DNA of 64,000 nt, from contig NZ_JAUSCF010000022.1 of assembly GCF_030651625.1 (NCBI RefSeq), positions 310,001 through 374,000 of the forward strand, read 5' to 3'. Of this stretch, positions 24,230-33,142 are shown one piece after another. This DNA comes from Hydrogenophaga sp. GTDB lineage: Bacteria > Pseudomonadota > Gammaproteobacteria > Burkholderiales > Burkholderiaceae_C. A model generated the notes under the pieces. It made no database searches and had not been told where the DNA came from. It saw only the letters and a list, made by a program, of their open reading frames with translations. Position 1 is the first letter of the stretch. Each line of letters opens with the position of its first letter. A program made the translations under genes and the position numbers.

Positions 24230-25783
24230 CTATTCCAAATGAAGTTCCTGGATCTTGCGCGTGATGGTGTTGCGCCCGATACCCAGCTTCTGAGCAGCCT
24301 CTATGCGGCGCCCGCGCGTGTTGACCAATGCGGTCTGGATCAACCTCGTTTCAAAACGCCGCGTGAGCACGTCCCACACATCGGTTCGTCCCCCTTCCAG
24401 CAAGGTCATGGCCTCCGCCTGCAACCCGGCTTCCCAGGAATTGGGCTGATCGACCACGGATGCGGCGGAAAGAGCCGATCTTCCGACAGGTACATCGTCT
24501 TCAGAGGCCTCACGCAGCAACTTCTCGGAAGCCGCCCCATTGCTCACATCAGGGGCTTCAATTGTGTGCGACACGCCATCCACAGCCGCCTTCACAGCGG
24601 TCACACCCTCAGCCCCTGCAGCCAGCAACACCTCTGGTGGCAGGTCCTTGAGTTCGATCATCTGCGCAGGCGCCATCACGGTCAGCCAGTGGCAGACGTT
24701 TTCCAACTGTCGCACGTTGCCCGGAAAGTCGAAAGTGCCCAGCAGCTTGAGCGCCGACTCCGAAATGCGCTTGGGTTCGACGCCCAGTTGCTTGGCGCTT
24801 TGCTGCAGGAAGAAGCGCGTCAGCATGGGCACATCTTCACGGCGCTCGCGCAGGGCCGGCAAACGCAGCCGGATCACGTTGAGCCGGTGAAAAAGATCTT
24901 CACGGAACACGCCTTCCTTGACACGCTGTTCCAGGTTCTGATGGGTGGCAGCGATCACGCGCACGTTGGCGCGCACCGCACTGTGCCCACCCACGCGGTA
25001 GAAGTGTCCATCGGACAAGACGCGCAAGAGGCGCGTCTGCAAGTCGAACGGCATGTCGCCGATCTCATCAAGGAACAGCGTGCCGCCATCTGCCTGTTCG
25101 AAGCGGCCACGGCGCATGGTCTGCGCGCCAGTGAACGCGCCGCGCTCATGTCCGAACAATTCGGACTCCAGCAAGTCCTTCGGTATCGCAGCAGTGTTGA
25201 TGGCAACGAAAGGACCTCCCGCACGGGGTGAATGCTTGTGAAGCGCGCGCGCCACCAGTTCCTTGCCCGATCCCGATTCGCCCGTGATCAATACGGTCAC
25301 CTGGCTCTGGCTCAGGCGACCGATGGCCCGAAACACATCCTGCATCGCCGGCGCCTGGCCCAGCATTTCCGGGGCAGCCGCCATGCGCTCCTCGGCAACC
25401 TCTTCGCGCTGGCTTTCTTCCACTGCGCGGTGGATGAGCTCCACGGCTTTGGGGAGATCAAAAGGTTTGGGCAGGTACTCGAAGGCACCCCCCTGAAAGG
25501 CAGAGACCGCACTGTCCAGATCAGAGAACGCCGTCATGATGATCACTGGCAAGCCGGGGAGCATCTCCTTGACCTTCTCCAGCAGTTCCAGACCCGATCC
25601 CCCGGGCATGCGAATGTCGCTCACCAGAATCTGAGGGCCTTCGCTTTCGGGCGTGTCTGCCAGGGCGCTGAGCACTTCTTGGGGATTGGTGAAACTGCGG
25701 GTGGGCAGGTTCTCACGCAGCAGCGCTTTTTCGAGCACGAATCGGATCGATTGGTCGTCGTCCACTATCCAGATCGGCTTCAT
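24230..25783 (-). CDS. ntrC: Nitrogen regulation response regulator NtrC (NR-I)
   Basis: This 517-residue sigma-54 activator has a receiver domain (1-120, phospho-acceptor Asp56 in [10 protein letters not shown], Lys106 in YLPKPFD). The AAA+ domain spans about 140-385, with Walker A GESGSGKE at 168-175, the sigma-54 contact loop GAFTGA at 215-220 and Walker [14 protein letters not shown] Fis-type helix-turn-helix closes the protein (about 472-517, [20 protein letters not shown]). Between the AAA+ and Fis domains is a linker of about 85 residues (about 385-470), making it some 48 residues longer than E. coli NtrC. It is phosphorylated by NtrB, encoded just upstream, and activates glnA and other nitrogen genes. 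Confidence 0.96.
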   Translation of the reverse strand: MKPIWIVDDDQSIRFVLEKALLRENLPTRSFTNPQEVLSALADTPESEGPQILVSDIRMPGGSGLELLEKVKEMLPGLPVIIMTAFSDLDSAVSAFQGGAFEYLPKPFDLPKAVELIHRAVEESQREEVAEERMAAAPEMLGQAPAMQDVFRAIGRLSQSQVTVLITGESGSGKELVARALHKHSPRAGGPFVAINTAAIPKDLLESELFGHERGAFTGAQTMRRGRFEQADGGTLFLDEIGDMPFDLQTRLLRVLSDGHFYRVGGHSAVRANVRVIAATHQNLEQRVKEGVFREDLFHRLNVIRLRLPALRERREDVPMLTRFFLQQSAKQLGVEPKRISESALKLLGTFDFPGNVRQLENVCHWLTVMAPAQMIELKDLPPEVLLAAGAEGVTAVKAAVDGVSHTIEAPDVSNGAASEKLLREASEDDVPVGRSALSAASVVDQPNSWEAGLQAEAMTLLEGGRTDVWDVLTRRFETRLIQTALVNTRGRRIEAAQKLGIGRNTITRKIQELHLE

Positions 25784-25828
25784 TGGTAAGTCATCCCTTC
25801 GTGCAGCGAGGCAGTGTGAATTCGAAAA

Positions 25829-26977
25829 TCAAGGCAACGGAATCGAGATCTTGAAGTCCGTGTTCCCCGGCACACTTTCACACTCGATCAGGCCATGGTG
25901 CTGCTGGACAAAGGTCTGTGCCAGCGTGAGTCCGAGTCCAGATCCGCCATCGCGCCCAGATACCAATGGGAAAAATATGCGGTCCTTGATCGAGTCCGGT
26001 ACGCCGGGCCCGTTGTCGATCACATGCAATTCCAGTGCCAGCTTGTAGCGCTGCTTGCCAAAGGTCACCTGCCGACCCACACGTGTCCTGAAGGTGATCT
26101 CACCTTCGCCTGACGCAATGCCCGCAGACAAGGCATGCGCCGCGTTGTGAGCGATGTTCAGCACCGCCTGGATGAGTTGCTCGCGGTCGCCGCGAAACTC
26201 GGGGATCGATGCGTCGTAATCGCGCAGCACGCGCAGGCCCTTTGGAAACTCCGCCAGTATCAGCGAGCGAACCCGTTCGCACACCTCGTGAATGTTCACA
26301 TCGCCCACCACATGGGGCCGCCGGTGCGGAGCGAGCAGGCGGTCGACCAGCGATTGCAGGCGATCGGCCTCATGGATGATGACCTGCGTGTATTCGATCA
26401 GCTCTTTGGATTCGAGGTCCATCTGAAGCAGCTGCGCAGCGCCGCGAATGCCGCCGAGCGGATTCTTGATTTCGTGCGCGAGGTTGCGGATCAGCTCCTT
26501 GTTGGCCTGCGCCTGGTCGAGCAGGCGCTCTTCGCGCTCCTGGCGGGTCTGCTGTTCCAGAGGCAGCAGCTCGACGATCACTTCGCCCGTGGTTTCGGTC
26601 TGCGCGACCACCACATGCACAGGCAAAGGCTCATGGTTGGAGCGCTTGAGAAAGGCATCGTACCGAAGCGCGGCGAATTCATTGCTTCGCGCGCCGGACA
26701 GCGCGTTCTCAAGCAGCACCGGATCTGTGAAGCATTCCTGAAGCGGGGTCCCAGAGATGCTGCGCCGCGACATGCCCAGTGCATCCTCCAGCGCCGCATT
26801 GGCGTACAACACCCCACCATTGGAAGACACCACCGCCACCAGCGTGGCCAGCATGTCCAGTGACTGAAAGCGCTGCGCTGCCGGAATCAGCAGTTCGGTG
26901 AGCTTGCGTTTGGCAACGGTACCAGGCCGTGCCAACAGGTCGGGGGAGAACTTCGAGGGCGTCTTCCGTCCACTCAT
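25829..26977 (-). CDS. ntrB: Nitrogen regulation sensor histidine kinase NtrB (NR-II)
   Basis: This 382-residue cytosolic kinase and phosphatase controls NtrC according to the PII signal. It has an N-terminal PAS domain (about 38-140, VAVVSSNGGVLYANAALEDA), an H-box with the phosphorylated His168 in RNLAHEIKNPLGGIRGA, and a HATPase domain with AVLNIAHNAAHALS, VIDNGPGVPD and GRDGGSGLGLTLAQ. No membrane segment is seen. Its start overlaps the stop of the DUF4124-like gene by 4 bp (ATGA), so the two are translationally coupled. ntrC follows after 45 bp. Confidence 0.95.
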   Translation of the reverse strand: MSGRKTPSKFSPDLLARPGTVAKRKLTELLIPAAQRFQSLDMLATLVAVVSSNGGVLYANAALEDALGMSRRSISGTPLQECFTDPVLLENALSGARSNEFAALRYDAFLKRSNHEPLPVHVVVAQTETTGEVIVELLPLEQQTRQEREERLLDQAQANKELIRNLAHEIKNPLGGIRGAAQLLQMDLESKELIEYTQVIIHEADRLQSLVDRLLAPHRRPHVVGDVNIHEVCERVRSLILAEFPKGLRVLRDYDASIPEFRGDREQLIQAVLNIAHNAAHALSAGIASGEGEITFRTRVGRQVTFGKQRYKLALELHVIDNGPGVPDSIKDRIFFPLVSGRDGGSGLGLTLAQTFVQQHHGLIECESVPGNTDFKISIPLP

Positions 26978-27534
26978 TGGTTCGAAGCAGGTGTCGAGCC
27001 GGGCGCAGGGGGCAACCTCCCCAGTTCCCGACGAATGCCCGCCACATCGCTTTCGGCACGCCCCACAGCCTCCTTGAGTTCAGCCACCCGGTCAAGGTAG
27101 CGCTGGTGGTTGCGCCCTTCAATGCCCTGCTTCTCGGGCTCACCACCGGCATAGGCCTTTTGGGCTTCGGCCAGCCTGTCTTGGGCGCGCCGAAGTTCGG
27201 TCTCCAGAATCGCTCGCGCATCGCTGTCTCGTGCGCGCTGTGCAGCCGAATCCACTCGTTCGGCACCATCGCGTGCAGGGGAGGCCGCGGGAGATCGGCG
27301 TGGTGTCGACGGGCTCGCCGTCTGCGGCCTGGTTCCTTCAATGACAGTGATATTGCCACCTTGCATGAGCGTGCAGCCCCTGCTGCGCGCCTGCTCTGCG
27401 TTGTTGATGTATTCGACAGGCGTCCCGGGGCAACGGTAGATGCGCTCCTGAGCTTGAACCTGGGTCAGGCCTAGACCCGCCATGAAAATGGCCATCCAGC
27501 GAATCGTTGAAATGGGTGTCGAGTTCAAAAGCAC
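26974..27534 (-). CDS. Secreted DUF4124-like protein coupled to ntrB
   Basis: This protein of up to 186 residues has a signal sequence (IRWMAIFMAGLGLTQVQAQ). A short DUF4124-like region follows (ERIYRCPGTPVEYINNAEQA, with two Cys at about 36 and 54), then a Pro/Ser-rich linker. A predicted coiled coil (about 105-172, AILETELRRAQDRLAEAQKA) completes the chain. Start codons at 27534 and 27495 are both possible. It sits between glnA and ntrB and overlaps ntrB by 4 bp. The function is unknown. Its location could mean only shared transcription, and no nitrogen-sensing role should be assumed. Confidence 0.75.
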   Translation of the reverse strand: MLLNSTPISTIRWMAIFMAGLGLTQVQAQERIYRCPGTPVEYINNAEQARSRGCTLMQGGNITVIEGTRPQTASPSTPRRSPAASPARDGAERVDSAAQRARDSDARAILETELRRAQDRLAEAQKAYAGGEPEKQGIEGRNHQRYLDRVAELKEAVGRAESDVAGIRRELGRLPPAPGSTPASNQ

Positions 27535-27686
27535 TGTTTACTCCGTGGACACGGGTTGCGCGGCGGCACCTGCTCGCCTGTCAAACCATTGGGCAGTATG
27601 AACCAAAAGCACCCCAAAAGTGCCCGGATCGCCACGGTTGCGCGACGGATCGCAGCCGTGGCGCGACGAAATCGCTGGCGTGAACG

Positions 27687-27716
27687 AAAAAAAGGGACAC
27701 CCTCTTGGTATCCCTT
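27687..27716 (-). terminator. glnA terminator
   Basis: Reading on the minus strand, AAGGGATACC and GGTGTCCCTT form a 10-bp stem (one G-T pair) with an AAGAG loop, followed by seven T residues. It lies 70 bp after the glnA stop and separates glnA from the DUF4124-ntrB-ntrC group, which must then rely on partial read-through or its own promoter. Confidence 0.85.
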
Positions 27717-27785
27717 CTTCCTTTGGCCCACAGTCTGGTGTGAGCCTCTCCCGCGTCTGGGCCTGGCTTTTGCCAGGCACAGGCA

Positions 27786-29201
27786 TCACAGGCTGTAGTA
27801 CATGTCGAACTCCACCGGGTGCGGTGCCATGCGGAAACGCGTCACCTCGGCCGACTTCAGTTCGATGTAGGCATCGAGCATGGTGTCGGTAAACACGCCA
27901 CCCTTGGTCAGGAACTCGCGGTCCTTGTCCAGGTACTCCAGCGCCTGATCCAGACTGTGGCACACGGTCGGCACCAGCTTGTCCTCTTCCGGCGGCAGGT
28001 GGTAGAGATCTTTCGAGGCGGCTTCGCCCGGATGGATCTTGTTTTCCACGCCGTCCAGGCCGGCCATCATCAAGGCCGAGAATGCCAGATAAGGGTTGGC
28101 TGAAGGATCAGGGAATCGTGCCTCGATGCGGCGACCCTTGGGATTGGCCACATACGGGATACGGATGGAGGCCGAACGGTTGCGGGCCGAGTAGGCCAGC
28201 TTCACCGGTGCTTCGAAGCCGGGCACCAGGCGCTTGTACGAGTTCGTGCCTGGGTTGGTGATGGCGTTCAAGGCACGGGCGTGTTTGATGATGCCGCCAA
28301 TGTAATACAGCGCGAAGTCGCTCAGACCAGCGTAGCCGTCGCCAGCAAACAGGTTTTTGCCGTCTTTCCAGATCGACTGGTGGACGTGCATGCCGGAACC
28401 GTTGTCGCCCGCGTAGGGCTTGGGCATGAAGGTGGCGGTCTTGCCATAGGCATTGGCCACGTTCCACACCACGTACTTGAGCACCTGGGTCCAGTCGGCG
28501 CGCTCGACGAGCGTGCTGAACCGGGTGCCGATTTCGTTCTGACCTGCCCCCGCCACCTCGTGGTGGAACACCTCGACCGGAATACCCAGCGATTCCAGAA
28601 TCAGGGACATTTCAGCCCGCATGTCCTGCATGCTGTCGACCGGTGGCACGGGGAAATAGCCACCCTTGACCGTTGGACGGTGGCCGCGATTGCCGCCTTC
28701 GAGCTTGGCACCGCTGTTCCATGGGGCTTCGTATTCTTCAATTTCGTACATGACACGACCGGGCTCGTTGCTCCAGCGAACGCCGTCGAAGATGAAAAAT
28801 TCTGGCTCTGGTCCGAAGTAGGCGGTGTCGCCCAGGCCGGAGGCCTTGAGGTATGCCTCGGCGCGCTTGGCGATGGAACGTGGATCGCGGTCGTAAGCCT
28901 TGCCATCGCCCGGCTCGATCACGTCACACTGAATGAACAGTGTGGTTTCTTCAAAGAAGGGATCGATGTTGGCGGTGTTCGGGTCGGGCATGAGTTGCAT
29001 GTCCGATGCTTCGATGCCCTTCCAGCCGGCCACTGAAGAGCCGTCGAAGGCGTGGCCCGAGGTGAACTTGTCTTCGTCGAAGTGGGACACAGGCACGGTG
29101 ACGTGCTGTTCCTTGCCCCGGGTGTCGGTGAAACGCAAGTCAACGAACTTGACTTCGTTGTCTTTCACCATTTGCATCACGTCTGCGACGGTCTTGGCCA
29201 T
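27786..29201 (-). CDS. glnA: Glutamine synthetase type I
   Basis: This 471-residue enzyme forms glutamine from glutamate, ammonia and ATP as a dodecamer. Conserved parts are [32 protein letters not shown] (metal-binding Glu), [12 protein letters not shown], and [11 protein letters not shown]. The adenylylation Tyr lies in [10 protein letters not shown], so activity can be switched off by GlnE. The ATG at 29201 ([12 protein letters not shown]) is used rather than the TTG one codon earlier. A sigma-54 promoter with NtrC-type sites lies upstream, and ntrBC are downstream on the same strand, the standard arrangement for nitrogen control. Confidence 0.97.
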   Translation of the reverse strand: MAKTVADVMQMVKDNEVKFVDLRFTDTRGKEQHVTVPVSHFDEDKFTSGHAFDGSSVAGWKGIEASDMQLMPDPNTANIDPFFEETTLFIQCDVIEPGDGKAYDRDPRSIAKRAEAYLKASGLGDTAYFGPEPEFFIFDGVRWSNEPGRVMYEIEEYEAPWNSGAKLEGGNRGHRPTVKGGYFPVPPVDSMQDMRAEMSLILESLGIPVEVFHHEVAGAGQNEIGTRFSTLVERADWTQVLKYVVWNVANAYGKTATFMPKPYAGDNGSGMHVHQSIWKDGKNLFAGDGYAGLSDFALYYIGGIIKHARALNAITNPGTNSYKRLVPGFEAPVKLAYSARNRSASIRIPYVANPKGRRIEARFPDPSANPYLAFSALMMAGLDGVENKIHPGEAASKDLYHLPPEEDKLVPTVCHSLDQALEYLDKDREFLTKGGVFTDTMLDAYIELKSAEVTRFRMAPHPVEFDMYYSL

Positions 29202-29254
29202 CAAATACTCCTGTAGCTGGGTGGGTGAGTGAATAAGAAAAGTCGATGCCTACA

Positions 29255-29270
29255 AGCAGTATCTGTGCCA
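29255..29270 (-). promoter_or_regulatory. Sigma-54 promoter of glnA
   Basis: Reading on the minus strand the sequence is TGGCACAGATACTGCT. It matches the sigma-54 consensus TGGCAC-N5-TTGCW at all but one defined position and has the required GG/GC spacing. Transcription would start near 29243, leaving a leader of about 42 nt before glnA. Confidence 0.85.
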
Positions 29271-29400
29271 ATTGACGGCCTGACACACCCTTGACAGGCA
29301 TCGGCAAGCTCCGCCGGAATTATGGCGCAGCCCTGCATCAAAACGGTTCAAACCCTATTTCCGCACCATCTTGCTCGTACAAGTGCACTGCCAGCCATCT

Positions 29401-29412
29401 TTGGTGCACCAA
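29401..29412. promoter_or_regulatory. Palindrome with NtrC-type half sites upstream of glnA
   Basis: TTGGTGCACCAA is a perfect palindrome made of GGTGCA/TGCACC half sites, the bases recognised by NtrC. It lies about 130 bp upstream of the sigma-54 promoter. Confidence 0.5.
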
Positions 29413-29444
29413 ATTAACACATTCTGCGGGAATTACCCAGAAAA

Positions 29445-29459
29445 GCACCATTAGAGTGC
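29445..29459. promoter_or_regulatory. NtrC box (enhancer) upstream of glnA
   Basis: GCACCATTAGAGTGC fits the NtrC consensus GCACC-N5-GGTGC with one mismatch. It is about 180 bp upstream of the sigma-54 promoter, a normal enhancer distance. A weaker site, GCACCATTTCGGGGC, follows at 29470-29484 inside the end of the next gene. Confidence 0.7.
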
Positions 29460-29461
29460 GT

Positions 29462-30295
29462 TCAAGATCGCACCATTTCGGGGCCCAGTTGGGCGCGATG
29501 CACATGAAGCCCCGCCAGCAGGTCAGCATAGGCAGCCCCCACAGCGGCGGTTTCGCCTTTCACACCCAGTTCAATGTGCCTTCCATAAACAGGGTGATCC
29601 ACGCTGGGCAGGCTGAACACCTTGACCGCATGCTGTCGTTCGATCTGCTCCATGAGCGGTGTCAATGCCGCCTCCATGGCGCCGAAGACGATGACCGAAC
29701 GTTCCAGTCTTTCGCCTGGACGATGCAGATGTTGGTATTCGTTGTCCAGCACCCATTCGATCATGGGCCAGGCCATCACGGGAAATCCGGGGAAAAAATG
29801 GACCCGACCACCCGCCACACCCGTGCAACTGAACCCAGGAATGCGGTTGTAGGGGTTGGGGATGATGTCGCAGCCCACGGGAAACACCCCCATGTTCAGA
29901 CGGTGAACATTGTCAGGACGCTCCGCGTCGAAGGCTGTGCCCTGCTCTGCGGCCACTTCCTGCATGCGCTCAAAAATCAGGTCTCTGGCCACCGGGTGCA
30001 GCGCCAGCGGCGTGCCCAACGCTGCGGCGGCGCACTGCCGGGTGTGATCGTCCGGTGTGGCGCCAATGCCGCCGCAGCAGAACACGGCGTCGCCGCCGTC
30101 CAGCGCATCGCGCAGCACCGCCGTGATCCGCCGCGGGTCGTCGCCCACGCAGCGCGACCAGGCCAGTGAATGCCCTCTGGTCCCAAGCAACTCAATCACT
30201 TTTGGCAGGTGTTTGTCGCTGCGTTTACCTGAGAGGATTTCATCTCCGATGATGATCAGACCAAAGGTGGGAGGTGATGAGGTGGATTCACTCAT
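29462..30295 (-). CDS. CinA/MoaB-fold competence-damage protein (molybdopterin-binding domain only)
   Basis: This 277-residue protein starts MSESTSSPPTFGLIIIGDE and matches the COG1058 family. The signature segments are IIIGDEILSGKRSDKHLPKV and VFCCGGIGATPDDHTRQCAA, followed by RLNMGVFPVGCDIIPNPYNR. Only the MoaB-like domain is present; the C-terminal nicotinamide-nucleotide amidase domain of full-length CinA is missing. The exact reaction is unknown, and relatives hydrolyse nucleotide derivatives. It overlaps the EI24-domain gene by 4 bp and is read toward glnA. Confidence 0.88.
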   Translation of the reverse strand: MSESTSSPPTFGLIIIGDEILSGKRSDKHLPKVIELLGTRGHSLAWSRCVGDDPRRITAVLRDALDGGDAVFCCGGIGATPDDHTRQCAAAALGTPLALHPVARDLIFERMQEVAAEQGTAFDAERPDNVHRLNMGVFPVGCDIIPNPYNRIPGFSCTGVAGGRVHFFPGFPVMAWPMIEWVLDNEYQHLHRPGERLERSVIVFGAMEAALTPLMEQIERQHAVKVFSLPSVDHPVYGRHIELGVKGETAAVGAAYADLLAGLHVHRAQLGPEMVRS

Positions 30296-31215
30296 GAAGG
30301 GTTCCCCTGGTGACCAGGTGGCGGCAAGGCATACGGATCGGGTTCGGCAACAGCATTCTCTCGCAGCGCCGGCTGCCCTCCAGGAACGTATTCGGGGTCT
30401 GCGTCAAGCACTTCCACCGAGGGCGTGGCACGCAAGCGCTCCAGGATGGAGAGCAGGTAATGGGCAAACCAGAGGGAAGCAAACGCGAACACCAACGTAT
30501 AGATCCAGATCGCCATCGGCACAAGCAGCGGTGCCATCGCAATGAACATCGCCCCCGAAGCCCACAACAAGCTTGGGGCAGCACCCAGATAGCCGGTGAG
30601 CACGCCCATCAGGAAAAGGTTTGTGCGATGCTCTTTCAGGATGGACCTTCTTTCCTCGCGACTGGCATGGGTGGCGAGCGCGTCGAACGCAAACACCCGG
30701 TAGGTCAACCAGCCCCAGATCAGGGGCGGCAGTATCAACACCAGGGGAGGAATGAGCCAGAGTGGCATGGACACGATCAACGCCACCAAGGCCAGCAGAG
30801 TCGATCCGAGTGACCACAAGACACTCACCAGCAAGGAGCCGCCATGCTTGCGCTCCAGCCGACCGAACCTGCGCTGCCCCACCAGATCGACCATGGCAGG
30901 CGTCATGAACATTGCCACCAGCAAAAGGCACATGAGCACGACAACCGGTGTCGCCAGGATCAGCACCAGCAAAGGAGCAAAAACCGCTCGAAGCGGCCCC
31001 ATGCCAACGCTGTCGAGCCATCCCAGGAACGTCTGTACCCACGCCAACCCGTCCAACCAGGCTGCAACTGTGGCGACTGCATTGGCCCAGAAAAAGTAAC
31101 CCAGGGCAAACGAAAACAACACCATCAACAACAGGGGAAGCACAGACAGTGCGATGACACGGGGGTGCACGCAGTAGGCGACAGCACGCCAGAACGAATC
31201 AAAAAGCAGGCCCAT
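30292..31215 (-). CDS. EI24/CysZ-like membrane protein
   Basis: This 307-residue inner-membrane protein has about seven hydrophobic segments and begins MGLLFDSFWRAVAYCVHPRV, the usual start of the EI24 family. The middle segment LFLMGVLTGYLGAAPSLLWA and the cytosolic TYRVFAFDALATHASREERR are typical. CysZ of this fold imports sulfate, but many betaproteobacterial members are uncharacterised and no cysteine-biosynthesis gene is nearby. The C-terminus is a Pro-rich, probably disordered tail. Its stop overlaps the start of the CinA-like gene. Confidence 0.85.
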   Translation of the reverse strand: MGLLFDSFWRAVAYCVHPRVIALSVLPLLLMVLFSFALGYFFWANAVATVAAWLDGLAWVQTFLGWLDSVGMGPLRAVFAPLLVLILATPVVVLMCLLLVAMFMTPAMVDLVGQRRFGRLERKHGGSLLVSVLWSLGSTLLALVALIVSMPLWLIPPLVLILPPLIWGWLTYRVFAFDALATHASREERRSILKEHRTNLFLMGVLTGYLGAAPSLLWASGAMFIAMAPLLVPMAIWIYTLVFAFASLWFAHYLLSILERLRATPSVEVLDADPEYVPGGQPALRENAVAEPDPYALPPPGHQGNPS

Positions 31216-31325
31216 GCGGCGAAGAATACAACCAAACCCAAGCGAATCGGACGCGCCATATCACGAGTGGGGCTGCGATCACTGATGGTTTGCAGTGAGC
31301 TTGCGCCGCGCGCTAGGATGGTTGA

Positions 31326-32144
31326 ATGAACCGACTTGAGATTGAAGGCGTCTGCCTGGAGGTGCGAGAGATCGCTGGTCCGCAGGATCGCGCACCACTT
31401 GTGTTTTTGCACGAAGGCCTTGGCAGTGTGTCCATGTGGACCCAGCGCGGCCGGGATTGGCCCACCGAACTGTGCGCAGCCGCAGGCCGTCCGGGCATGG
31501 TGTATTCAAGACGCGGCTACGGCCAGTCCGATCCGGTGCCCCATGTGCGAGGTGCGCCTGGATGGGACGGCTTCTGGCACACCGGACGCCACGAACCGGA
31601 CTACATGCATCTGGAGGCCTGGCAGGTGCTTCCCGTTCTGCTCCAGAAGGCAGGGTTGCAAAGCCCGATTCTGGTCGGGCACTCCGATGGTGCCACCATC
31701 GCGCTGCTCCACGCGAGCCGCCATCCGGTGACAGCGTGTATCGCCATGGCACCGCATGTCGCAGTGGAAGAAATGGCCATCAAAGCCATTGCCCAGGCCA
31801 AAGAAATGTTTGAAAAGCCTTCATCCAGTCAGGGGTTCCGCCAGCGATTGGCCAGACACCATGGCGATGTCGACAACGCATTCTGGCAATGGAACGATGT
31901 CTGGCTCAGTGAGGCGTTCAGGCATTTCGACATCAGGGGCAACTGTCAGCAAATCAAGGCCCCCCTGCTCCTTGTTCAGGGGGACGGAGACGAATACGGC
32001 AGCCTGATGCAGTTGCAGTGGGTGCAGGATGCCGCACCGCAGGCACTGCAGGTGGTGGTCAAAGGATGCGGCCACTCCCCTCACAGGGACCAGCCAGACA
32101 TCCTCACCGGTTCCGTGGTGCCGTTTCTCGCTGGACTGCCTTGA
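31326..32144 (+). CDS. Alpha/beta hydrolase
   Basis: This 272-residue hydrolase has the oxyanion region VFLHEGLGSVSMW, the nucleophile elbow LVGHSDGAT (Ser near 121), an acidic residue in VQGDGDEYGS and the catalytic His in KGCGHSPHRDQ. It starts MNRLEIEGVCLEVREIAGPQ. This subgroup, with HEGLGS instead of HGxxG and GHSDG, includes many annotated simply as hydrolases, and the substrate is unknown. It is divergent from the EI24 gene with a 110-bp gap and appears monocistronic. Confidence 0.88.
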   Translation: MNRLEIEGVCLEVREIAGPQDRAPLVFLHEGLGSVSMWTQRGRDWPTELCAAAGRPGMVYSRRGYGQSDPVPHVRGAPGWDGFWHTGRHEPDYMHLEAWQVLPVLLQKAGLQSPILVGHSDGATIALLHASRHPVTACIAMAPHVAVEEMAIKAIAQAKEMFEKPSSSQGFRQRLARHHGDVDNAFWQWNDVWLSEAFRHFDIRGNCQQIKAPLLLVQGDGDEYGSLMQLQWVQDAAPQALQVVVKGCGHSPHRDQPDILTGSVVPFLAGLP

Positions 32145-32369
32145 AATGACACCGAACAGGACCGACCGATGCGCCCCTGAGACCGACCACAGTCAACGAC
32201 ATGAGCCTTGAAACCCGCCCCTGCCTCCTACTTATGGGTGCTCCGGTGAATGCGTTTTGGCTGATTTCCCCAAAGAATGCACACTTTGGTGTGGCAATAA
32301 AACCCAAACTCTGCCGACGCACGACCTGACTGTCTACACTTTGATACAACTCGTCCTCAACGCATACCG

Positions 32370-33101
32370 ATGACCGATTGGCACAACCCCTGGCTGCTGG
32401 CAGCCCTCGCACCGCTCCTGATGGCGCTGGGGGCGTGGCTGAACCGCGCATGGGTGGCAAGGGTCGCCCGCAATCAGCGCCGCATCCCAAAGCATTGGCC
32501 GCTCAGCACACGTGCGCTGACCAACAGCGAGGAAGCCAGGGTCTGGCATTGGCTCTCTCGCACCTTCTATGACCACCATGTCATGGTCAAGCTGCCGGTG
32601 ACGAGATTCACGCTGCCAAGGGACCGGGAACAAGGCATGCACTGGTACAGGCTGCTGGGCAGTGTCTATTGCACCTTCACCATATGCCAACCAGACGGCC
32701 GGGTTGTGGGTTGCCTGGATGTGCCCGGGTCCGCAGGTCTGCCCCGAAGCACCCGGATGCTCAAACACTCACTCCTGACGCAATGTGGTCTGCCCTACTG
32801 GGTGGTCAGGTCCAACAACCTGCCCTCGGTGGTCGAAATCCGCGCTGAATTCCTGGGTGAATCACCCACCAGTCAGGCGATGCGTGAACGCGAGCAGGAA
32901 GAGCGGGCCATCATTGCAGCCCAGGCGAATCTGCGCACCGCGCTGAACCGCCAGAGAAGTACCCGAAACAGCGACTTCAGTCCGATATCGAACTGGTCGA
33001 ACAGCACGACCGGAGGAATCCGCAGCGACTTCCACTCCCAGTGGCAAGACGAGAACTCATTTCTCATGCCACTGGACAGCCGCAAGGGCGACCTGCTCTG
33101 A
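32370..33101 (+). CDS. Membrane-anchored protein resembling the DUF2726 family
   Basis: This 243-residue protein has one N-terminal membrane helix (PWLLAALAPLLMALGAWL). A folded domain follows (about 38-170) with WPLSTRALTNSEEARVWHWL, TICQPDGRVVGCLDVPGS and LTQCGLPYWVVRSNNLPS. The pattern of a helix, a strand pair ending in an acidic residue, and a later hydrophobic strand resembles the nuclease-like DUF2726 domain, but the match is loose. The last 70 residues are Ser/Asn-rich and likely disordered. No neighbour suggests a function. Confidence 0.6.
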   Translation: MTDWHNPWLLAALAPLLMALGAWLNRAWVARVARNQRRIPKHWPLSTRALTNSEEARVWHWLSRTFYDHHVMVKLPVTRFTLPRDREQGMHWYRLLGSVYCTFTICQPDGRVVGCLDVPGSAGLPRSTRMLKHSLLTQCGLPYWVVRSNNLPSVVEIRAEFLGESPTSQAMREREQEERAIIAAQANLRTALNRQRSTRNSDFSPISNWSNSTTGGIRSDFHSQWQDENSFLMPLDSRKGDLL

Positions 33102-33142
33102 CTTCCGAGGCTCCCTCCGCCCAAGTGTCATCAGCGCGCACC

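Noticed and set aside
27538..27963. 141-codon minus-strand frame across the glnA 3' end
   Set aside because: It overlaps the glnA coding end and terminator in another frame and has no family features.
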